Positions 36,605-49,944 of a DNA stretch of 64,000 nt are shown here, piece by piece. Source of the stretch: Varroa destructor. Its lineage: Eukaryota > Arthropoda > Arachnida > Mesostigmata > Varroidae. The stretch spans positions 49,225,489 through 49,289,488 of the forward strand of contig NW_019211455.1 in the NCBI RefSeq assembly GCF_002443255.2. Reading direction: 5' to 3'. The position numbers were made by a program, and so were the translations under genes. Under the pieces are notes generated by a model. The model was not told the origin of the DNA. It ran no database searches and saw nothing but the letters and a program-made list of their open reading frames with translations. How positions within the stretch are numbered: position 1 is the first letter of the stretch; each line of letters starts with the position of its first letter.

Positions 36605-39600
36605 CTAGAGGGAGGAAGGAAAAACATTTTGTCAGTCGCGCACACAGGAAAGACAGTTGACTGCAAAGTGATCAAAAGAGCTTCCCTTTAATCTTAAACA
36701 AATCGCTGGGAGCATCGCCACAGGCTGTCATGTATTTTACGAGACGGTAGAAGTTGTGATATCTCGATCGAGTTGGCCCACGCAGTAGAAACAGTTCCTC
36801 TGAAGCTTGACACTAATGCTCAGCTGCCTTCCATAGTACACAGTGAATCATATAAAGTCATATAAAACTATCCTACTATACAATGTAAGAACACTTTTTA
36901 ACAGCTGATTAAGAAACGCTTCATGTACTTATTATGATAACGTCTTGGGCCGAGTCGTCAGGGTTAGCGAACTAGGCAACACTCGTAGATTGGAATTGGC
37001 CTAAGAAATGGCCGCAACGCAATAAGAAAAAAATTACGTACATGTATAAGAAATACGATCTATTCGTGTGTGCAGTAAATATGCTTAGTTTAGTATTCCC
37101 CGATCAATATCAAAAACGTGAAAACGCAGGGCATCGAAATATAATATTGCGTCAATCGAACCAAGTTTCTTAGTGGACAGTCTCATTCCGTATATTTGAT
37201 AATAAGAGAATTTGTTAAAAGTCCTCACCATTTGTGTGATTGCGAAATGTCATTTGACGTCTTATACGGGGATTTTGACAAACGACTGTGTTGCTTGCAA
37301 TAGAAGCGTAGGCTTATCGAAGTATGAGGATCTTCGCGCAACGCGTTTATTCGTAAAGCAAATGCAATCGATCTTCAATGCAAATTCAAGACGAAGAATT
37401 GGGCAAAAGCTGGGCCGTATATAAATGTATTGCTTGCTTAGCTCAGTGCATAGTCAAGCTCGATGTTAACAAAGTAACTAGACTTTCCGGAATGCACCGC
37501 ACCGTTATACTGCTGCTCTTCTTTGAAAACTGCTCAACTGACATTGGGTCTCTGACCACTCAGCAGCGTGACTAGTGCAGCTCTGATAATTACCGTCCTT
37601 GCATCTGATCACTTTTGCGAAGTCCACTATTTGGAACCGGAGATCCTGAACCGTTCGTGGCAGCCGCTAGAGGGCGTCAAAGCTGATCACTGGAGAGCCC
37701 GCCTTCATCTCTACGCCAAATCGCTTTTAAAATTACGGGTTATATAGGAAGGAAGAGTGGTAGAGGGCAAAAGGCTGTTGCTTGGACGGTAAAAAAAATG
37801 TATTGAAACAACATCGATGCTCCGTGCTTACGAACGACGACGGATCCGTGCCGATATCGTGCTCTTCCGTCGCTGGTAATATGCGACGAAGCAATAGTTT
37901 ACATATTTCATGGATTCGACGCGTCAGTAGGAAGCGAAGATAGGAAGTGGCCAAGAAGCTACTCTACCCCAAAATAACCCCTAAGAGACTCAAATTTGCT
38001 AGCGAATAGCGAGGATCGTTGGGCCCGTGGATAAGCTGTTTGGTTCGACAGCGTGTCTAGGTTTTTCAAAGGAGCCAGCAGGAAGAGCCCTGACTTGCCT
38101 TTCGACAAGGTAGGGAACGCCATAGAATAGATAGAAGAATCGATTACTCACAGATATTGTATCTGTACAGCATATGGCGACATTTCAGTACCGAACGATC
38201 GTCCACGATATATCTTGTTGGAAAACGCGGCTTATTTTCGAGGTTTTTGATGCGATCCGCAGATCTGAAGTGATCGAGTTAAGAAGCTACTTTAAGTATT
38301 GGAACTGGAATAAGGTGTTTGCGCACAGCTCAGCAGAGCCAATGTTGCCTAACCAAATATGAAGTCATAATTTGCGTATAGCAGTTTAGTGGCAAGCTTA
38401 GGGGACGGATGAAACCGTAAGCAATGCGGTAAAAGCTGTTTACTGGGGGACGAAAAGAGCGTAGAACCTCGGTGTTGACGGTAGGTAACCAAAAGAATGG
38501 ATCGACGAGAGAGCGTTGAACAGCCCAGGTATAATGAATTTTTCATATTTGGCACGTACAACTCTTATTGAATAAGTCCCTGGAATTACTCATTTTTAAG
38601 TGTAGCATTAGCACTCTATCCTAAGCGAATCTTGCTGTGCTTATTTAAATATTGTCCAATATACCTCTGAAACGACATGGCAACTATATTAAAAGTTATT
38701 AACCTTAATAATAATAGTACCTTGATTTCCGTTAATTGTTTACGATTGTTGTTATTTGGTAGTAATTTTTTTTCAACGCCGAGATATGAACGAGCATGGC
38801 GGAATAACTTTGTTTTATCCGAAACCACCAATCGGAGAGACTCGACACGTTAAGAAGTTTCACATTTGGCTTGATAAGCGTCGGGCATCAAGAGCGGGCT
38901 ACCCATCCCGTGAGGTTGCAAGGAAGGGTTACTGAACCAACCAGTTTGCGTATGCTGCTTCAATGTCGAGCAGAATTCGAGCCTCTTGTTGTCTCAGCAC
39001 CGTCTAATCGCGATGTAGATATTTGGAGCGTGCCCAAACCGGGAACCTTTGCGGATACGGGGCTCTCATTTCTGCGACAACAGCACATCAAGTGGCGAAT
39101 TATCGCTCATCGCCGTTAATAATAAGTGTGTCTACCGCAAGTTAGAAGATCTGTCAGTACCGTAGGGGCCATGTTCGGCTCTTGCAAACCGTAAATAGTC
39201 TCAAGCTTTTGTAAAGCTTATGTTAGCTTTTCTAGGTTATTCACTGTTGAAAGCGCAGTTGTATTGTATACAGAAAGAAACCTATCTTCGAGCTCAGAGA
39301 TGCTTCGGCAATCGCAGCTTTAGGGTAGGCTGCTTGAAGCGCCCGTAAAACCTACCATCTACCACTAGGAAGTAAGCGTGGACTCTGAAAGGCGTTCGCT
39401 TCACGAACGACAATATCCGAAGATACCCGGCCAGGTTAAGTCGGAACTGCCCGGAGTCTCTCCACGAAAGGCATCATCGAAAACTAGGGTCTGCAGCAGT
39501 TTCTCTAGGGAATCCAGTCGAGCAGCGTCGTTCATAACAGCTTGAACCGTTCGTCCGACCAATGCTAATATCTCAGACAAAAAGTTGTTAAAGAACTCGC

Positions 39601-40295
39601 TTCCCAATTGAGACAACGGCGCAGTACGAGAGAAGCGCGAGACGTGAAAATACGGTGCCCGCAAGATAAGTACAATTCGCGCAGTAGAGTTGGCCGAGTG
39701 TGACCGATTTATAGCGCAGCGCAGAGTTCGAAAGGACCAGTGTTATACGATCAAAGACGAAGCTGCAATCAACTGTTATTAAAGCTTTGTAGGCAAACTT
39801 GTTATACGCATTACGGAAGTACGTTTACGTGCCGTACAGAAAGATGCGAAATAATTTCCCCACGCAAAACGATCCTTAAGACGCCTTATATAAAGTCATA
39901 TAGAGCTCAAGTGGTATGACCACATCCAAAAATAGCGTATTGGTTAGGTTGGATCAGCATGTCACGCGTCGAATGCTGTTCACCAGGATTTTTGCAATTG
40001 TCTCACGTCTGATTCAATAAGGAGATGAAAAACCGTTTTTCAAGTCAGAATTCAATCAATTTCTCCAAGTTATTATGCAGGACTAGAATTGAGCACTCAA
40101 GGGGATATCACAAGCTGAATTACCGTCGGTACCTTTAGAGCATAGATTATCTTATACTAATCCATGAAATAAATCTAGTTGGAATACGCATAGCTAGTTT
40201 TGTCGTTAGGCTCAATGGAGATGCGTAAAATTGTATATATTTCTTCAAAAATTGCTTGCTTTGCATTTTTTTTTCTGATTATCTCCCATACTTAC
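36605..40295 (-). other. KCNQ: KCNQ intron, 3.7 kb
   Basis: This phase-1 intron lies between the S6 and helix A exons, which join directly (ILG-SGF), so it should contain no coding exon. Two open frames inside it look somewhat protein-like: minus 39401-39664 and plus 38871-39119. Neither is recognised. Confidence 0.85.
39401..39664 (-). other. Unrecognised 87-codon open frame inside a KCNQ intron
   Basis: The open frame includes FFNNFLSEILALVGRTVQ and ARLDSLEKLLQTLVFDD, which look like an amphipathic helical protein, in a GC-richer patch. It has no family match and no neighbour to join. It could be a retroelement gag-like remnant. Confidence 0.2.
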
Positions 40296-40511
40296 CTAAT
40301 ATTCCGGCAGGGAGAGCGAAAAACGATATGCCCATAAGCGCACAGCAAGATGCTATCAGCTTTCCAGGCCACGTGATGGGCACAGTATCTCCGTAACCTA
40401 CTGTACAAAGTGTAATCACACCCCACCAGAGAGCGTCCGCGAAATTGCCAAACTTTATTTTGTTCACGTCTTTCTCAGCGAGGTAGACCAAGAACGAGCT
40501 AAATATTAATC
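40296..40511 (-). CDS. KCNQ: KCNQ exon: S5, pore helix, selectivity filter and S6
   Basis: This 216-bp exon codes 72 residues and forms the ion-conducting part of the channel. It opens in S5 ([14 protein letters not shown]). The pore helix follows ([13 protein letters not shown]), then the filter TVGYGD, then S6 ending in [11 protein letters not shown]. The PAG motif is the KCNQ form of the S6 gate hinge, where Shaker channels have PVP. On the minus strand the acceptor reads cgtttcag just before GATTAATA, and the donor is GTAAGTATG after ATATTAG. Both ends are phase 1, splitting glycine codons. Two features are odd for KCNQ: the filter is TVGYGD rather than the usual TIGYGD, and the lysine that usually follows it is threonine (GYGDTVP). 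An ATG 13 nt upstream of the exon is intronic and is not a start. Confidence 0.96.
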
Positions 40512-43500
40512 CTGAAACGAACATAAACGGGATATAGGTGAGAGATGCTACCCATACATTTTAACCTTCACGCAGTAGATCCTGCATGTGCAATCAACTT
40601 TTGGTGTCAGTGATATGAAAAGCTAATGATCCAATAAGATGATTAGGTTGTTATCATGCAGTGCGGGTAATTTTTAATGGGTGACATGACTATTTATAGA
40701 GAGGTGATCTTCGGAAGAGTCCATTTTGCGAGAGAGTATATCGATGAAGTGGTTTATAGTTGTTTTTTTCTTTGCAAGCGTAAGGTGTGATAGTTATTTG
40801 GGTAAAATTATATGACTCTTTAGCTAAAAAATCAAGTTTTTCCTGGGTAAGTCGAAACTATAACCAGCGATCTTTTAATCTTTAACAGGAGTATAACATT
40901 GTGCTAGCATTGTGAATGTCAAAAACTAGACCACCAAGATTTTAATGTACGCTGTAGAAGAACAGTTAATGAAAGCTTATATCCACCTATATGTCTGCTA
41001 TAAAGCGTTATGAGATAGCAAGCGTACTGAACACAGTCGTTTTGTGTTTGATTCTAACTTGTGGATCCGATTAGAATATCTGCAATGGGACATTAACTGG
41101 AAGAGCAAATATAACAACAGTAAGCACTTCGTCGAAAACATCCGTGTCAGCGATCCATTTTGGGCTCTTGCTTTTTTGTGAACTTGGAAATATAAGCCGT
41201 TATTTTCTTTTTCCTTCCGCCTACTCCTCTACTTCTTCGAAGGTATGTTTTTGTTTTGTTTGTTAACAAATTTATATCTATTACTTCCTTCTGTTTAGTT
41301 GTCATTATTCTATAGCAGATTATACCAACTTGGCATTTAGTGTCGCCGAAACACGTGTGCCTCCACCATATCCTCAAGCAAGCATTGTAGTTCAGGGATG
41401 TTATTTTTGAAGTATCAGAGCCTTTGAAATCAGATTTTCTCGCACTCCTTTTATTCTCCCGTTACTTGGAAACTTACAATCTATGCCTGCTGTATTGCTG
41501 AGCAGCGTTTTATACGTCCTCGTTTTCGCCAGTAGTAACGCATCGCACAACAATTCAACAATAACGCCAGTACATCACTATATCCACAGCATATGCACTT
41601 CCTCAACTTTTATTGAAGCAATGCGTCAAATGAGCTAGCTTTGCGGAAATTTGTGACCTCAGGTTAGGCAATCGTTGTGGGTAAAGGAAAGTGCAGGGAT
41701 GTTGCGAAACACTACCACAAACGATACCAGTATTCAGCAATGTAAATGCTTTTTACGTACAATTGTCTCCCATGAAGCTAAGAGGGGCTGAAGAACTATA
41801 CCAAAAAATATTTAATTATTAATTTGTGTAGTAGCTCTGACAAACTGGTTACTTAGATACACTTTTAAGAATATATACAAAAAATAGAGACAGCAAGATA
41901 AATAGCCATCTGTTGTTTTATGTCATACATACGATCCAGTGCAAAAAACAAAGCACAGATTTTCTTGTATTGACCGACAGCACTATTTTAAATCGAATAC
42001 ATATAAAGATTAAAGTAAATATTTTCGCTTGACAAAGCCTTAGCGATTGCTACAGAGGCTCGAGAGAGGGCGTCTTTTGATTAAAAGCTTGGGACACAAA
42101 CAATAGCAAAAAGAAGTATTTTGTAGTTGTCTGGCACTGTCAAGTAAACATGTGTCCTTTAGATGTGGCTCAAATTGTACAAAACGAATGCTCGTCTTCA
42201 TCTATATTTTCTTCGGTTGCAATTTATGAAAGACTCATTATTGGTCAGACTTACAACCAACCACCTAAAGACTTCTGCCTTAAAGGCTGTGTTATAGCTA
42301 AATCCAAGTCGAATTCCTATTCCTGAGTAGTGATATTCCATTCTCCACTTAAGTAGTATCTTCTCGACCGCCATGTTTTCCCTTTTTGTTTTCGAACTAA
42401 CCAGGTCTTTCTTCAATGAGCTTTCGTCAGTCTTTGACAGTTTTCGCCAGTCTTCGACTCTGACGTCCTTCATCGATTTCCTTTCATCGTGTCTCAAGGT
42501 TTTGATCGACTTTGGAATTTTCATACGGTTTTTGTCAGTATTCTTTCACTGATTCTCGGAAGTGGTCTTACGCGATAATCCCCGTTGTCGGTTGGTCCTT
42601 CTATGCCACATATCCGATCCCAAATATATCGCACTTTGAATCACTAGTTCCCGAGTAGTCTGGCGCCTTTACTGCGCGTGGTTCAGTTTCCTCTGATGAT
42701 CTCTGCTAGACCTCATTGTGTGATTCACTTGTTTCACTAACTTTCATAACTTGTGTGGTTCGATTTCTATGTGGTACTTTCACTGGACTTTGGAGTTCTC
42801 ACATTGTATAATCCGGTTTTCTTCAACAATTTTCCGTGCCGTCATATGCCGTCTTTTTTAGTCATACTCATGTGATCCTTCCTTACCGCAACGATTTTCG
42901 ATTTTACAAGCGCTTGTAATCATGTGTTTCGGAGGCTTCACCATATGATTTCTTTTCTTGTAAGGCTTCTAACCTCACGGGGATACGTAACACCGTTACC
43001 TAGCTAGCGACGACGGATCGTGAATTGCCACTAAACTAAAAAGGAATTTCAAATGGCTCAAACAAAAACGTAATCCATATTTGCTTCCACTGGACACGTA
43101 ATAAGTGTATTGTGAAATTAATAAGATTTTCTGATAAGAGCTAATGGAAGCATTTCAACGAAAAAACAGAAGCATAGCTGAAATTATAATTTCCAGGATG
43201 TTTTGAAGAAAGTGTAACTATCTGTCAAGGATTCTCTCAACATTTAATAAATTGTTCTATATATCACGAAAAAAAAGTGTAGTTTCTGCAACTAAAAGTC
43301 GCCAGTCTTTGCAAAATTCCGTCGCAAAATTGTTTTTGATATATATGTATATTTGTATTAGATATATATATTTGCCGGCGAAATTGTTCCTTTGAAAGCT
43401 GGCCCTGATATTTAATTCTTACTTTGCGAGATGATAAAGCATCTTTCTGGAGAACAGCTGGTGCGGCAAATTGTGCAAGCCATCATCTTTGCGTCAAATA

Positions 43501-43538
43501 TGAATTAAAGATCTATTTTAGGCCGGTGGCATTTGGGG

Positions 43539-43820
43539 TCACGTTATGTTGTTTTGACGACCCCTCGAGAGACTGGATGTGAAAAATCCAAATTGCCACG
43601 ATCTGTAGATAACTGCGGTTTGTTTGCTGCAATCGTAATAGACTTCTTTAATAGTTTTCCTCATAGTCATTGAGATGTCGTACTCGGGATATTTCATCAA
43701 AACCTTCTCAAGAAGAGTCTTGGAAACACATTCATCAGTGAAGCGAATTAAATTATACCTGAATAATAATAATCTCTGAGCCGTTCGTATCCCTAAAAGC
43801 TTGCAATATCGCCTCAGCAA
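43539..43820 (-). other. Unrecognised 93-codon open frame
   Basis: The translation is mixed in composition rather than low complexity, with stretches such as RFTDECVSKTLLEKVLMKYP and MRKTIKEVYYDCSKQ. I do not recognise a family. An acceptor-like tract ending in ATTATTCAG precedes RYNLIRF, so part of it could be an exon or a fragment of an old gene or transposon. It may also be chance. Confidence 0.2.
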
Positions 43821-45189
43821 AAAACAAGAACGTACAAGCTTACTTTTTTAGAGACGTGAGAAAGTTCTCTAGGTTTGTACCTGCACTCTTAAAGGATAAT
43901 TGTAACGTTAAAGTAAATTCTTGCCATAGACCTGATTCAAAATGTCTGACATCTATGTAGTCTTAATAAGGTTGATTTCGAATAAAGTAAATACTCATTT
44001 ATGACCCCTGAGGAGTTTTTGCAGAGATTTAAACGGCTCATCAAACCTCTTAAGAAGTCTTAGAGGTTAATTTCATTTAGTGGCAGAAGCTAGCAAAATA
44101 AGTTTGTTGGTTCCACAGTGTATCTTAAATGTGTTCTATGGCCAGTATGGCTTGCAACGAGCTAAATCCATTATTCAGCGATACGCTGCCGTGATTACGG
44201 CGGGCGATAGCAGTATTTTTGTGATTCTCAATATTTCCTTTGAGTACTGATGTTTTCACTTTAAGGAACCCGCTTCCTTTCGGCGATTACCTGGGACATC
44301 AAGTGGTTCCTTATTTTCACTCTCGCTTTTATTTCACACGGTCCTGTTCTTTCTGATGATCTCATGGGGCGCCTTGTGATTTCTTTCGCATACGCGTTCT
44401 GAGCTTTACGTGACGCTGCTTCCGCGGCTTTTAATGGTCAAATCACTGCTTAATACCGTGGTGGCACTACATGGTTATTCTAAGTTGGTGACTTCCACGC
44501 GTGCTTACGTCTGTCTGTCACGGTATTTACGCAAGGCCTTAACTGGCAGCTATCGGTGATTATAAGCCTAAATTCGGCACTTTAGTATCCCTAAGTATCT
44601 TCCACCTTATCTTTCTTCTGCTGTCTCCTCCTACAGAAGTTCACCCCCGACCTCTTCAAACGATGTCCCTGTCGGTTCGGGTTTGAGCATTTTTTGAGCA
44701 TCGCCTGATAACCGATTCTTCTTCGTCAGTTGCCGCTGCTTTTACATGCCCACAGCCAACTTATTATGACTCAATCATGTGATCCTTATCGTTTTTACTG
44801 ACTATATATATATATGATCGTCACGAATATCCAGTTTGATGCTCTATTTGCTGGTGTTCCTTAACTTCGCCTGTACCTAGCCGCCTCTTGAATATGCGCA
44901 GTAGTAAATAATCGCGCGCTTTGTCTAATCGCATCCAACCATGACTTCGTATGCACCATCATTGTAGTACATGTCGCCTCGGAACCTAGCCCTCCTAAGC
45001 GAATGCTGCCCTTTTTCTCTGAACAGTGGCGCCCATCCATCTTTTTTGGTCGCCAGACACGAGCAGCTTCGATCGCACCGTTCATTCCAACTGTTGATTG
45101 TTCTAGCTTGGACGTCCCATAGTTGCCTGCGGAATGCTGTCCTGAAATAGCATTCGACTCATACACTTCCTGTCATGAACAATATTGTC

Positions 45190-45352
45190 ATCAATTCAAA
45201 AGTTTATGCTTTAACCACGCATCGTCATACAATTTTTCTATCAGTAGATACTATTTAAGGACGACAGAGACCAACAGGGTTCGATTTCGGGGCGTAGACG
45301 CGTTTCGTTTTGTGATAGAGGACAGTTATCTAAAATAGTGCCTAACACATAA
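45190..45352 (+). mobile_element. tRNA-derived SINE-like copy
   Basis: The B box is GGGTTCGATTTCG, followed by GGCGTAGACGCGTTTCG and then GGACAGTTATC...AGTGCCTAACAC. The tail lines up base for base over most of its length with the copy at 47.1 kb (GGCAGCTGTC...AGTACCTAACGG). The A-box half is more diverged and seems to carry a short insertion. Confidence 0.6.
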
Positions 45353-47055
45353 ATTACAAAAAAAGCTCAGACCATCCTAAATAGATGCTATGTTTTGTTG
45401 CGGATTTCTTTTTAGTTCACAAACCATAAGAAATGTTTGCTCGATTATTCTCTTTAGATTCTATACGTTGTCCAAGTATCCGTTTAAATATCACAAACCT
45501 CTCAACAGACGGCACATACTACATATTTTTTTAGGTGATATTAGCCCTACGTTAAAGAGAGTTACAAAATTCCTATTGGTATATTGTCTATTAAATACAC
45601 TTTCCCGCAAACATTTACCAAAGTTATTTTGTAATCTCAGGTCATCTATCAAACATGGTCCGCCACAACATTTTTCAAACAACTCGATTTCTGGCTTTAC
45701 GTTTTTCACCTTCACACCAAAAAAAAAAACCAAAACACCAGGTAAACTTGTATTATACGGCTGAGAAAATTTGTAACGATATTGTTTAGGTCTAAATGCC
45801 AATAATAAGCACCAATATTTTTTATAAGGATTCCAGCTAGTTTCGTTTCAGAATTCGTAATAACCTTTCTTTGAGCATACTTAAAGGACCCTTCCACGCC
45901 ACATTAAACAAAAGGGTTGATTCTGAAGACGCATCCGGCTTGCTGCATTAGCTGAACACCCTTAAATTGAAGAAGGTTAGCCTCCGAACACTCTGAACCT
46001 TCCCAATCCTTATATAATAAGCATGCAGCTAATCATTTTTTATTGTTTAAAACCATTAGAAAGTTCTTATGGAATAGCCCGTCTCATCATAAACCCGAAA
46101 ATCAAACAATCAACAAATCCGCCATCTTAATTTTTCTAGCTCGATTGTCAGATCTGGTGTCATTGGATTAGGAAATCATAGTTATCGAAACGTACATCGT
46201 TTTTAGAAGCCATCATCTGTTACCTAACGACTTGTTGTCATCTAGCGGCTGTTGCTACGTGTCTTCGGATTAGCTTTTGCCGAATGTGTCTAGTTTGTGA
46301 CTCACGTTATTTAAATATGAAATAAATGGTAAATATGATTTACAATTGTGCTAAATGTTAAGAACGGCCTTTGCAAGATCTCACTATAGATTAACGATGG
46401 AAATTTGTGGAATCACGGCGTATGCCTTATATCAATTCGTTAATTAAAGTTAGAAGTTAGCGGAAGGATATCGTCGACGGACGTCAAGTATCCTCTAACC
46501 TTCATAACAATCATTCATCTTTATAATATATGCAAATGTCACAAATCTAGCATTTATTCGGAGGCCGTCCTTGAGGATATATACACTAGTCTAGCCAGTT
46601 GTTGTTGTCGTTTGAACTCAACTCTCCTAGAGGAAATTGACCCGCCGAGAAAATACTACACGGGGTGGGGAGTGGGAGTCATTGCGTATGATGTGTCGTT
46701 CCATCTACGCCGACGTCGAAAATAGGTCTATGCTCAACTAATAACGTCACACATATACTGTCCTTTTTTTTCCGGAGCCGGTTACACCACAAGGGTTAAA
46801 TATCAGAGCTTCGCGTGCTGAAAAACAATACGATCAGGATCGCTGGAATTTACTTCGAACAAACCGCTCTTTCCACAGATGCCAGTATGTGTGCGAGACT
46901 TTTACACTCAAAAGGCGCGCATGTAATGAAACGCTTCACGTTCCATGACTTAATTCAAAGCTGAGAACTTACCTTTGTTCTTATGTAAAGTAACGTTTGT
47001 TTGATACTTGTCATCATATTATTGTCTTACTTTGAGAAACTCAAACTGCCGTAGT

Positions 47056-47205
47056 CGTGTACCCATAATAGTTCAATGGGAACATGCTTGCCTACCAAAT
47101 ATAGAAACGCGCATTGGTTTGCGTTCAATTCTGGGCGCAGGTACATTTCATTTCGTGTCGTGAAGGCAGCTGTCTGAGGCAGTACCTAACGGGTTAGGAA
47201 TACGA
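47056..47205 (+). mobile_element. tRNA-derived SINE-like copy, best tRNA-like head
   Basis: The head runs from an A-box-like ATAGTTCAATGGGAACATGC through CTTGCCTACCAA, as in tRNA D and anticodon arms, to a B box GCGTTCAATTCTG. The tail is GGGCGCAGGTACATTTC and then GGCAGCTGTCTGAGGCAGTA. The tail shares order and spacing with the copies at 5.1 and 45.2 kb. A functional tRNA gene is unlikely, because the acceptor and T stems do not pair well. Confidence 0.6.
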
Positions 47206-49900
47206 CGTGAAACTATTTGAAGCCATCTCGTCTCGGTAATGGCTGGCGGCAGTAGCGAGGCTGGTATCATAAGCCAGCTTGTCATAATCTGTGTGTGTTC
47301 AAATTACACATCTTCGCAAATGGTTTGTTCGGAAGTCTTTCTCATAAGAAAGTATTATCTATAGCGAGACGATCGTGGCCGTGGTTTTAGTCATAGTCAG
47401 ACTGTTCATTGGAAAAAAATATGCTTTCTGTGACACAAAATGCTGCCTTGTGCCAGCAACGCCGGACGGATACGCGAAAGTGGTGTATATACAAGGCCCT
47501 CGTAAATAACCCCAATCCAAAGTTATGAGTTACTTCGGGCCGAAAGTCGACTAGAATGAATACCTTTTACTTGTTCTGCTCCTGCGATACGTGCTATGGT
47601 GTTGACGAAGCAGTCTATTATCAAACACGCATGCTACGATTCTTTTGACTACACATATTTTGTAGAAGGTGCATGATCCGAGGGGATTTCTTTCTGACCA
47701 CTTGGAATCTTTAGAATAGAATCTTGGAATAGATATTCATACATCAGCAGAGGACTGTGGCAGCAGAGTTTCTCAAACCAGCATTTGGTGCAATATGGAA
47801 GTATACATGTCGCCACAGCAAAACACAGCGTCCTCCATAATCTTTGCCTTTATACTGTGGATACCAACACATTTCAATATATTTCATCTAAACTACCCTT
47901 AAAGCTAAACTTTTATTAATCAAATGCATAAAAGCAACTGACTCAAATGAGTAATTTGTTTTATATAGAAATGTTTTTCATTAGAATCGGTTTGATAAGA
48001 CTTTACTTGTCATAGCCGAAACATCATTAGGCTCGGTGTGAATCGCGAGCTGTTTTTCAGCGGTTGGCATAGGTTCATAACTTAGGTCATGGCCCCTTTT
48101 ACTTTCCTTAAACTTCGTTTATCAATATTTGATGTTCAATTTCAGTGATCCTAATGTATTTGGTTTGATCAAAGAATCCTTGGTGGTCATCAATGATGTC
48201 GCATGATAAATCTAACGTAGAAAGGAAAAAAAACAAACAAAACAAAAGAATAATGGACTCCGTTGTGCTGTTTAGCAAAATATATGGTCAGTAGATCTAG
48301 AAGGTCGATGAACCGACAAAGTAAAGGCAACGTTATATTAAGATATGACGAAGAGAGATGTGAGATTGATCAAGTCAAAGAAAAAATAAACCCGGGAGTA
48401 ACCCTCTTTAACCATCAGTTTTGTTATAGCACCTACTTGCGCATTGCTAATGACTGTAACAGCTGTAGTAGAAATATTGGTAGCATGAAAAGGAGGTTAG
48501 CTTGGCAGGAAGAGCAATGAAAAAAAAGAGAACTGAACGAGAGGAAAAATAAGGCCCAAGTAAAGATCTGCTGAATAATTTAATGGATTATGCTTTGTCG
48601 TCATTGGCGTGGCCCAGACAACAAAACGGAGCAACCAGTGACAAAGGGTAAGAAATAGCGATGGCACTCGCTTTGACACGGAGATTTGACGGAAGGCACT
48701 GGTGATATCAAGGTGGCGTTAGTGGCATCAACAGAACCAATAACGTCCAAGAAGCAAACAGGAGTAGCAACGTCGACACGGCGTCAGAAACTTATTTAAA
48801 TCAATGCTAGCTTCTATAGAAACGGGAGTCAAGAATGTTAGGCCAAAACGATGCTGGCCGAAGTGGATTAAATAATTCAATTGAGTTTAATTATCGTCGG
48901 GATTTATGCGGCCGCAGCGGTCATTGGCTGCCTGGGATCAACAACACGAGATTAACGGGACTGATTGAAGGCAAAGTGCTACCAGCTTGTTTTGACACCT
49001 GGCTGGTATAGTAGCCAGAAAGAGAGAACTAGACGGCCCACATATGGTATACATATATAATTGCTGCAGGTTAGATTAGCTTATCCGTAGTTGATAAACG
49101 CAGTTAAGATGGCGTATAGAAAAAGAACTGTTGAGATCGGTCAACAAAGCATTTACCGCGAAGCTTGAATGCCGACAACGGGGACAACATTAAGTAATTT
49201 CTATCCCCGTTTATACAACTTTGTCCAGCAAATAACGGATTTGATCTGGAATTTGTTTCATGAAGTCGAAGGCTATCTCAGACAAAAAAATGGGAAGTAA
49301 CAGATTAGCACATTCAGTGTCAGAACTGTGCAAAGAAAAAAGTCGGTTCAGACTTGAGGTAAACATAGTTCACTGGTAAAGAGAACCATAAGCATGTAAC
49401 AGACTTTTTTTTTAGTTATTTGATGCATATAATTGCTTCAAGTATTGCCTCCGGTGCTGACTTTTAACGCATGAAACAAAGACTGTCAAGGCCCGATCTC
49501 AAGCCTGGGCAACCTCATGCGTTCCTAAAGTTAGTGCACTGCACTATTACGGGAACACATGATGATATACACTCCAGAGACAAATAATATGCCACGTTCT
49601 CGCGCCTGTAGTTAATTTCTGTGTAAGGCCATTCAGATGGTGTTCGAACGAGACAGCGTTTTATTGGGATATAGTAATATTTGACAAGCAGAACTTTTAA
49701 AGCGCTTCGTGGAATTTTCGGGTAAACCATCCTTTTATGCATTTCGGGGGCCAAGAAATCGACTTTGTTTGGTATTTTTATGCAATTTATTACACTTTTT
49801 TCAATACCATCAGCACATCTATAATAATTATAATATTTAACTTCAATACCCTATGAATAAGTTCTGTTTATATTTAGCGTACCCAATAGCTCAGTGAAGC

Positions 49901-49904
<4 letters not shown>

Positions 49905-49943
<39 letters not shown>
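49905..49943. repeat. AT microsatellite
   Basis: An uninterrupted AT array of about 39 bases upstream of the KCNQ pore exon. Confidence 0.97.

Positions 49944-49944
<1 letters not shown>

Larger units (their letters stand above)
2994..40511 (-). other. KCNQ: KCNQ (Kv7) potassium channel gene, 3' part: pore to C terminus
   Basis: This span holds eight minus-strand coding segments that join in phase into one frame of about 760 codons ending at TGA (2996-2994). The order S5, pore, S6, helix A with IQ motif, linker, helix B, helix C coiled coil and long tail is the KCNQ layout. KCNQ channels are tetrameric plasma-membrane potassium channels that open slowly at subthreshold voltages, need PIP2 and bind calmodulin through helices A and B. 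Introns run from 1.4 to 10.4 kb. The start codon, S1-S4 and S4-S5 linker are missing, so the 5' end is outside the window or in exons I could not find. Helix B and C residues look closer to KCNQ2-5, while the post-S6 exon also resembles KCNQ1. That mixture is expected for an arthropod KCNQ, but I could not build a tree. Confidence 0.93.

Noticed and set aside
45390..45802. Overlapping open frames of 124 and 103 codons on opposite strands
   Set aside because: Both are AT-biased with Phe/Lys-rich sequence and no family match, splice context or partner exons.
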